Origin: Euperipatoides rowelli
Taxonomy: Eukaryota; Onychophora; Udeonychophora; Euonychophora; Peripatopsidae
Assembly: GCA_003024985.2 (NCBI GenBank)
Contig: PXIH01S0013580.1
DNA: 13,186 nt
Direction: 5' to 3' (one strand)
Shown: in pieces, positions 8,095 to 13,186 of the stretch
Position numbering within the stretch: the stretch's first letter is position 1
How the letters are laid out: the number at the start of each line of letters is the position of its first letter
Notes under the pieces: generated by a model
What the model saw: only the letters and a program-made list of their open reading frames with translations
Databases searched by the model: none
What the model was told of the DNA's origin: nothing
Made by a program: the position numbers and the translations under genes

Positions 8095-8572
8095 ATCACC
8101 AACCACTCCCCCTGATTTAAAAAAATACTAATTTACCTGCCAATTAATGTACTTGTGTTGATGTGACCTTTAAAAAAAATTGAGTTTGACATAAGATGCA
8201 AAAGAGGGATACATGAAAGAAATATCCATTGTATACCACATTATTAAATTTTATAAAAAAAAAATGTGCATCAAGTTGATATTGGTGCTCCTTTAATTGA
8301 AGAGATCATTTCTGTTTTGTGTGTGATCTTTATTTATTTATTTAATCTGTCTTTTAAACTTATTAATAATTTTAAAAATTTATTATATTATTCCAATAAC
8401 AAGGAGGAAATGATTTTGGAAAGGGCAACAGGATGTAAGTGAAGATTTTAAAAAGCAAATATGGAGTTGCACAACTGCCTAGATTAGATACTTAGATTTT
8501 TACAAATTACAAAGACTTGTTTTTACATTGGGAAAACAAATAAAAATAACCCTTTGACACTTCCTACAACAT
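8095..8572. other. AT-rich DNA, no gene
   Basis: No coding, RNA or repeat signal was found beyond short poly-A/T tracts and TTTA repeats near 8330-8344. Confidence 0.5.
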
Positions 8573-8599
8573 TTGAGCAAGAAGGAAATTCTTGCTCAA
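8573..8599. repeat. Perfect 11-bp hairpin
   Basis: TTGAGCAAGAA (8573-8583) faces TTCTTGCTCAA (8589-8599) across GGAAA. The stem is unusually rich in G/C for its surroundings. GATGGCGCTA follows at 8609, a motif echoed near 10225. There is no known family. Confidence 0.55.
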
Positions 8600-8776
8600 T
8601 AAATTCATGATGGCGCTAAATAAATGGTTATAAATAAAAGAAACAAAAAAGTTAAAAAAAAAGCAAACAAAACAAGGATCATAACAATAAGAAATATTTG
8701 CTTATTTTATTCATTTAAATTTGGAAAGAAGGATGCAATTGTAAAATGATAGTAGACTGTGGAAACGAGGATGGTA

Positions 8777-8822
8777 CCCCCCCCCCCAAAAAAAAATAAA
8801 TAAATAAATAAATAAATAAATT
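8777..8822 (+). repeat. Compound microsatellite C-run, A-run, (AAAT)n
   Basis: Eleven C, then an A run, then about seven AAAT units directly abut the left arm of the large inverted-repeat element that begins at 8823. Confidence 0.9.
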
Positions 8823-9435
8823 AGCGTCTGGGTAGCCTACATGATTTAACATCTCAGTTCCTCCTAAATAATAAAGATTGTTTATGTGATTTAATTCAGA
8901 ATTTGATAAGAACTGACAAAAATTAACACTATAGTGAAAATAGACATAATAATCAAATGTTCTAATATAAAAACATAAAATCTAGCCTGATAGTCAATCA
9001 CGTGATTTCATTCAGATTTTACTACCACTGGTTGACTATCAGGTTAGATTTTGTTTTTATCTTAATATATACGGTAATTGATTAAAATATTTTCTCACCT
9101 TTTTAAAACTGAGCATGTGCAACGGACTTCACTCTTAAAATTTTTTCATATTAAACAATAGAATATGGTACTGTATGTTGTAATAATCATATTATTATCA
9201 GCTGGCGTCACACTGGAGGAGGTGGTGGGTGAGGAGGGTGGAGGATAACTAAGGCTCATTCTATTTCAAATTAGAATGGGCTTTTCGGCTAGTATTAGAA
9301 TATTTGATTATTATGTCTATTTTCACTGTATTGTTAATTTTTATCAGCTCATATCATCGAATTCTGAATGAAATCATGTAAACAATCTTTATTATTTAGG
9401 AGGAACTGAGATGTGAAATCCTGTACCCAGACGCT
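8823..9435. mobile_element. 613-bp element with about 150-bp terminal inverted repeats
   Basis: The left arm (8823 to about 8970) and right arm (about 9288-9435) are reverse complements at roughly 85-90% by eye, sharing GCGTCTGGGTA at the tip and longer runs such as ATCTCAGTTCCTCCTAAATA and AAAATAGACATAATAATCAA. Two smaller hairpins sit inside. It encodes no protein, so it is a fold-back or MITE-like DNA element. A target duplication is not clear, and the left flank is a microsatellite. Confidence 0.8.
8968..9059. repeat. Nested palindrome inside the 8823 element
   Basis: 8968-8997 and 9032-9059 are reverse complements with one mismatch and a 2-base gap, centred on ATCTAGCCTGATAGTCAA. The loop is 34 nt. 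It lies beside the left long arm only, so the element is asymmetric. A further 10-bp hairpin (GCTCATTCTA / TAGAATGGGC) lies at about 9254-9281. Confidence 0.75.
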
Positions 9436-9627
9436 GGTAAAAAAATTAATTGCAATTCTAACAAAATTACATTAAAATTGAAATATTCTAATTTAAACAT
9501 TTTTAAAAGTATATAAAAATAGGATTTTTAATTCAAATTTAAGCTTCTTGTCTCTTCCATTTTATTTTTTTTTAAAAATACAGTATATATTTTATTTTCA
9601 TTAATTTCATAAACTTCATACTAATTT

Positions 9628-9800
9628 CCCGTTACATGGGCATCCGACATTTTTTCTGTTTAAGCCCCTTTTGTTTACGCCCGTTCCACGGGCATCAAAC
9701 ATTTTTTTTTGTTTAAGCCCATTACATGGGCATCAAACATTTTTTTGTTTAAGCCCCGTTACATGGGCATGAAAGATTTTTTTTTTTTAAATCTAAGAGA
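9628..9800 (+). repeat. Minisatellite of about 37-52-bp hairpin-forming units
   Basis: Four units share ACATGGGCATCAAACATTTT followed by GTTTAAGCCC. In each, the end of one unit pairs with the next across a 5-base loop: CCCG/TGGG at 9628-9641, GCCCG/CGGGC at 9679-9693, GCCCA/TGGGC at 9717-9731 and CCCCG/TGGGC at 9754-9768. Between hairpins, GGGC..AAAC can instead pair with GTTT..GCCC, giving an alternative fold. Confidence 0.75.
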
Positions 9801-9848
9801 AAACATCACTTAAATTTCTAACAAGAAACTGTGTAAAAATTTTTTAAC

Positions 9849-10064
9849 ACATGGTTTTATTCCCGCCCCCTGGTGGTGAAAATGAAAACCGCGGATTGCA
9901 GCGCCCCCTGGTGGTGAAAATTCCAAGTAATTATATCAAATTGCATTGTCATTGTAAACTAGCATGTCTGCAAAATTTCAGCAAAATTGGTTCAGTAGAA
10001 GTGGGTTAAAAATTGATTACAAGATTTGACCAGGACAGAGAAATCAACTTAAATAAAACCATGT
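9849..10064. mobile_element. 216-bp MITE with 13-bp inverted ends
   Basis: ACATGGTTTTATT (9849-9861) faces AATAAAACCATGT (10052-10064), a perfect match. The interior has a direct repeat of CGCCCCCTGGTGGTGAAAAT (9864-9883 and 9902-9921, 38 bp apart). It then has a tail (GCAAAATTTCAGCAAAATTGG, with TTTGACCAGGACAGAGAAAT) resembling that of the 6241-6712 repeat. No target duplication is clear, and it is noncoding. Confidence 0.65.
9863..9914 (-). promoter_or_regulatory. Two CTCF-consensus-like motifs
   Basis: On the minus strand, 9901-9914 reads CCACCAGGGGGCGC, identical to the familiar CTCF core consensus of mammals. 9863-9876 reads CCACCAGGGGGCGG. They share orientation and lie 38 bp apart inside the MITE. 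CTCF is widespread in bilaterians, but binding here is an inference from the motif only, and the motif may simply be part of the repeat. Confidence 0.3.
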
Positions 10065-10739
10065 AAAAATAGTTCCTGCGCCGAGCATAGGTGGCGCTGT
10101 TACTGTCTTCGGAACATGATCATATTCAAATCAGGGTTATAGAAGTTTTTCTTTGTTTAATTTAATAATTTTAAATTGGAAATATAAAAACTTATTCTGC
10201 CGCTTTAAATTTGGGTATAGAATAGATGGCGCTACTATAGTTGGTGGTCACCAGTACAGTTAAAATATATTCTAACTAAATTAAGCATTAACACAGGCCT
10301 AACTTTTAAATCAATCCCAAACCCTAATCTAATTTTCTCAATAATTATTCCACCAAAACTAATACCATCCCAATGTTTGTAAAGTATATCAGTTAATGTA
10401 CAGGTAGATTTTTATGCTAAAGTGCAATAAATGGATTACAGTATCTAAGAAAAAAATTAATATTAATGGTTGTTTTGTACTACTTAAAAAAAAGCTACAA
10501 TGTAAATTAGGATACAATAAAATTCCTAAATAAATATTTTATTTTTAATGTGGAAAGAACATTGAAATGCAATTAAACAAATAAAAAAAACACACATCTA
10601 GGCCCTATTTATGGGAGCAGTTAAAGTTCATTACATGTTATGCAGCCTAATTCTTTCAAAAGGTTCATTAGATATTGTTTTTTAAAAAAATATGATCAAG
10701 GTCTCTATTATAGCCTACCAGGTGCAAATTCTCCTTTTT
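10065..10739. other. AT-rich DNA with scattered GGCGCT motifs
   Basis: TAGGTGGCGCTGTTA (about 10088) and TAGATGGCGCTACTA (about 10223) are similar direct repeats, and a TGGTG/CACCA hairpin lies near 10242. The remainder is AT-rich without coding signal. No LINE sequence corresponding to the YADD motif of the neighbouring relic was found. Confidence 0.45.
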
Positions 10740-11300
10740 TTAATAAATATAATAAATGTTTATGATTAATTTAGATGTCATATGGTCTATACTATCAAAA
10801 GCTATATTAAGATCTATCATAATAAAGGCTATATTTTTTTTAATTTGTGATTTTTTTTCATGAATAAGCACAGAAGTAAATAAATTAATAGTCAAGTGAA
10901 ATTGTTGACAGCTATTGCATATTGACAATCAAGTTTCAAATTACCCAGTCTCTGTGATAATTTTTTTTTTTATGTAAGACTTTAGGGAAATTTTAAGCTG
11001 ATAGGCCTTAATCGTTATTAGTTCAGTGCTGTTTTTAATGAAAAGCAAATATGATTTTAAAATGCTTCTAATTATTTTAACATTTATTATTCAAGACATT
11101 ATATAAAATGAGGAAATTTGAGAAAAATATCAGGATTAGTAGCAGTACTATTTTTAAAAGCATCATTGATTAATTTTTGGGTGATTTAAAAATTGTATTT
11201 CTTCACTGTATGTTGCACAATATCTGTATATCTTATATAATGTGACAAGTATGAAAGAATTTACAAAAATGCTTATAAATGAGTTTGCCTCTTGTTTCAA
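10740..11300 (-). pseudogene. LINE reverse-transcriptase relic (N-terminal half)
   Basis: In the right order on the minus strand but in shifting frames, I read four family landmarks. ANSFISIFVNSF...LYKI (11229-11288) resembles the ANxFNxFFVNIGxxLAxKI region before the RT domain. NDAFKNSTATNPD (near 11130-11167) resembles LKNxxSPGPD. RPISL is at 10994-11008. IAFIMIDLNIAFDSIDH (10782-10832) is RT motif A, keeping the catalytic aspartate (codon 10812-10814). Spacing between RPISL and motif A fits non-LTR retrotransposons of the CR1/L2/Jockey type. Several stops and frame changes intervene, and the YADD motif and beyond are missing. It is dead. Confidence 0.7.
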
Positions 11301-11493
11301 AATTGACCAAAACAATTTTGTTTTGCCTCTCCCATCCCTCACCCAAACTAACTTTCTTTCCTCATCCCTCTTGCTCTTTAAAATCATAACCAATGATGAA
11401 AGGTTTTATCCAACATTAAGAATACTGACCTTAATAAAGTGCCTGGATATCAAACTTATCATTGTCCTTTTTTCACAAAACTTTCTGTTGACT

Positions 11494-11690
11494 GCCAATG
11501 ATTGGTTAATGATTGGGCCTGCGGAAGTTGTGTCAGTACCAAAATTGATAAAAAAAAATATATTGCACCGCTTGATGATTATAGGGTTGGGGCATAGTGG
11601 ATTTCACACATAGTTGGAGTTAGTGTTCAGGGTAAGGTTAGGACTCTAAATAAAAAAATAAGACCTCTGAACCCATATGCCATATTGGAG
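11494..11690 (+). repeat. Dispersed repeat family, copy d
   Basis: It has the family block order: AATGATTGGTTAATGATTGG, GCGGAAGTTGTGTCAG, GATTATAGGGTTGGGGCATA (core ends 11598), ATAGTTGGAGTTAG and GGTAAGGTTAGGACTCTAAA. It is the best-preserved copy for the first half. An open frame spanning 11242-11613 runs from the reverse of the LINE relic into this repeat and is not a gene. Confidence 0.6.
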
Positions 11691-12120
11691 GAAAGGTTAA
11701 ATTTAAGTTTGGTGCCCAGACATTGGTGAGTTTAGTGTTTAAAAAACCCCATCTGCCGAATACTAATAAAAAATTTTATTTATTGAAAATATTATTAGTT
11801 AATTGAATTAATCTAATACAATCTAATTCTAAATTTAATGTAATTTTTTTTAAATAGAAATAATTTCAAATTTGACACAGTTTAAAATTAAAATTTATAT
11901 AACTTATTTTTTATTTTTATAAGGAATATTGCAATTAACTAATTGTAATAATATTATAACATTATTTATGCGTAAATCCAATACAGAATGATGGGAGCTA
12001 TTATTTATTTATAGTCTTTATACACTTTAGTTTCTGTCAAAACATTCCAAAACTTAAAAATAGAAGAAACAATATTAATCTTTTTTTTTTAAATATACAA
12101 TTGATTGGCAGACTAGGTGG
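11691..12120. other. AT-rich DNA, no gene
   Basis: Very A/T-biased. No open segment, repeat arm or RNA-like fold was recognised. Confidence 0.5.
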
Positions 12121-12146
12121 AGACCTTTTATTTCTATATTCAGTCA

Positions 12147-12369
12147 CGATTCTAGTTTACGGTCCCCCCTCCAAAATGGCCTCCAATTCCAGACATAATT
12201 TACCGATAATTAGCAGACACTTTTCTAATGTCAAAATATTGAATTATTATAAATGCAAAATGACCTCAGAATCTCTACATTCAATAATTCTTTTTAACAT
12301 ACCTAACATTCTATTAGACTTCTTACATGCTTCGACACACTGTTTACTAGGCTTACAAAACAATTCATT
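12147..12369 (-). pseudogene. LINE relic, region C-terminal to the reverse transcriptase
   Basis: The minus strand reads KPSKQCVEACKKSNRMLGML, continuing KRIIECRDSEVILHL (12250-12369). This matches the CR1/L2-type segment that usually runs SKQC..A.KKANRMLG.IKR......EVILPLYKSLVRPHLEY. After a stop and decay, another frame gives WRPFWRGDRKLES (12147-12185), matching the following W.P....D...LE.VQR. It ends near 12147. It lies upstream, in minus-strand sense, of the other LINE relic although it is the later part of the protein, so the two are separate insertions. A plus-strand open frame at 12101-12373 is its shadow. Confidence 0.7.
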
Positions 12370-12403
12370 GTAATTTTTGCCCTGCCGGGCTGGCCAGTCA
12401 TAA

Positions 12404-12462
12404 AGGCTACCGACTGGGTCAAACCAGTGACCTCTATGTTAGCGTTTAAATCAGGGAAGACT
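12404..12462 (-). repeat. tRNA-derived (SINE-like) scrap
   Basis: The minus strand reads GAGGTCACTGGTTTGACCC, like a tRNA variable loop and T-arm. The stem is ACTGG/CCAGT, but the loop has 6 bases instead of 7. The upstream TTTAAACGCTAA resembles a tRNA D-arm end, and the anticodon arm is shortened. No acceptor stem is visible, so this is not a tRNA gene. It adjoins the LINE relic, as SINE or LINE tails often do. Confidence 0.35.
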
Positions 12463-12479
12463 TTTTCCCTAGAATTTGT

Positions 12480-13071
12480 CCAAATTTAGAACAGTAGTTT
12501 TTTTTATTTTGTTTATGTATCTGAAAAACAGTATATATGAATTTCAAGAAATGTATTTGAATTATGCTTTATAAAAAATCAACATAAAAAAATTCATTGT
12601 GTTTTTAGATTTTGTGTCAGGGGGATACAAAGGTTTTATTGTTTAATTTTATAAAAAAATTAGCCTATAATTAATATCGATCTTATGCATTGATTTCTGT
12701 GGTTTATAAAGGCAATAAATTTTAATGAAAATTGATACTAAACTTAATTATTTTAACCCTCCCCCACCAATTTATTCAGAATGATTGTATTTTTTCTATT
12801 TACATTTAATCAAAGTAATTAGCCAGCTGCTCATATTGAAGTCATAAACTAATTTTGATTGATTTATTGAAAAGGGAAGGGAGCTATGACGAAAATAAAT
12901 AAACAGTTTAAATAATATAATTAAGATTTAAGAATGCTAAATGTGTTTGAACAATAATTGTCAATTAAAGTGTATTATGATTATCAATGGTATTTTCAAC
13001 TGGCAATTTAATTTTATTTTACAAAAAAAAAAATTTATGTTTAATTCATCAAATTTTCTTATTTGAAATAC
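12480..13071. other. AT-rich DNA, no gene
   Basis: No open segment or repeat arm was recognised. Short A/T runs and a CCCTCCCCCACC patch near 12757 are the only features. Confidence 0.5.
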
Positions 13072-13146
13072 AGTACTGTTATGTCATCTATTACATCATC
13101 TTTGACTTGAGTTTAAGATGATGTCATAGAAGATGTAATCAGTATT
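13072..13146 (+). ncRNA. Pre-miRNA-like hairpin candidate
   Basis: 13072-13102 pairs with 13115-13146 across a 12-nt loop. Counting outward from the loop: ten pairs, a T/C mismatch, five pairs, an A/A mismatch, eight pairs (three of them G-U), a bulged C at 13140, then four to six more pairs. Length, loop size and scattered mismatches resemble an animal pre-miRNA. I recognise no miRNA family. The reverse strand folds too. It could equally be a small transposon palindrome. Confidence 0.3.
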
Positions 13147-13186
13147 TTCTAACATTGTATAAAACTTAGATTTTCACACCTTTTTA

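Noticed and set aside
7806-8102. 98-codon open frame, minus strand
   Set aside because: It spans the whole MITE copy 2 including both terminal repeats and has no family resemblance.
9628-9800. CRISPR-like array
   Set aside because: Spacing is irregular and the supposed spacers are T-runs that are part of the repeat; the DNA is animal. It is a minisatellite.
11242-11613. 123-codon open frame, plus strand
   Set aside because: Its first half is the reverse of the LINE relic and its second half is the dispersed repeat at 11494; it starts with GTG and shows no protein-like pattern.
12147-12188. NWRPFWRGD as another Fuseless W-R-G unit
   Set aside because: The context is not hydrophobic, and it fits the W.P...D..LE segment that follows the LINE motif at 12250-12369.
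12101-12373. 90-codon open frame, plus strand
   Set aside because: The minus strand of the same DNA carries recognisable LINE motifs, so this is a shadow.
12404-12462. Functional tRNA gene
   Set aside because: The T-loop is one base short, the anticodon arm is shortened and no acceptor stem pairs.

Overview
The window looks like AT-rich nuclear DNA of an invertebrate animal. There is no dense bacterial-type coding. The one clear protein-coding segment is an exon bounded by consensus GT-AG splice sites, and most of the rest is decayed mobile-element sequence. That exon belongs to the Fuseless family of multipass membrane proteins, known to me mainly from protostomes, so a mollusc or other protostome is a reasonable guess. 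The sequence alone does not fix the phylum.

Layout, left to right. 1-1700 is AT-rich with a small G/C-rich island and one long G run. A hAT-like terminus ends at 1779. A possible plus-strand exon lies at 1880-2049, followed by a small TIR element (2146-2403). The minus-strand Fuseless exon is at 2561-3061. A tandem array follows (3319-3720), then a site that looks like a zero-length exon (about 3963). Next is a 429-bp MITE carrying an internal minisatellite (4036-4464). A second, very short candidate plus-strand exon is at 5104-5141. From 5303 to 8094 the sequence is mostly repeats: two adjacent copies of a dispersed family, GTAGT-rich clusters, a 127/128-bp tandem array, a hAT-like MITE with a probable target duplication (7211-7761), and a second copy of the 4036 MITE (7865-8094). 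A 613-bp element with about 150-bp inverted arms and a nested palindrome is at 8823-9435. It is followed by a hairpin minisatellite (9628-9800) and a MITE holding two CTCF-consensus-like motifs (9849-10064). Two unrelated minus-strand LINE relics lie at about 10740-11300 (N-terminal half of the reverse transcriptase) and 12147-12369 (region after the reverse transcriptase). A tRNA-derived scrap is at about 12404-12462, and a pre-miRNA-like hairpin is at 13072-13146.

Function. Only the Fuseless exon is well supported. Its flanking exons are not recognisable in the window, so its introns extend beyond what can be resolved here. The candidate plus-strand exons would make that strand host to a second gene overlapping the Fuseless locus, but this is weak. 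No operon-like or multi-gene system is visible. The more unusual signals are structural: the miRNA-like hairpin, the nested inverted repeat, the minisatellite with a compensatory stem change, and the CTCF-like motif pair.
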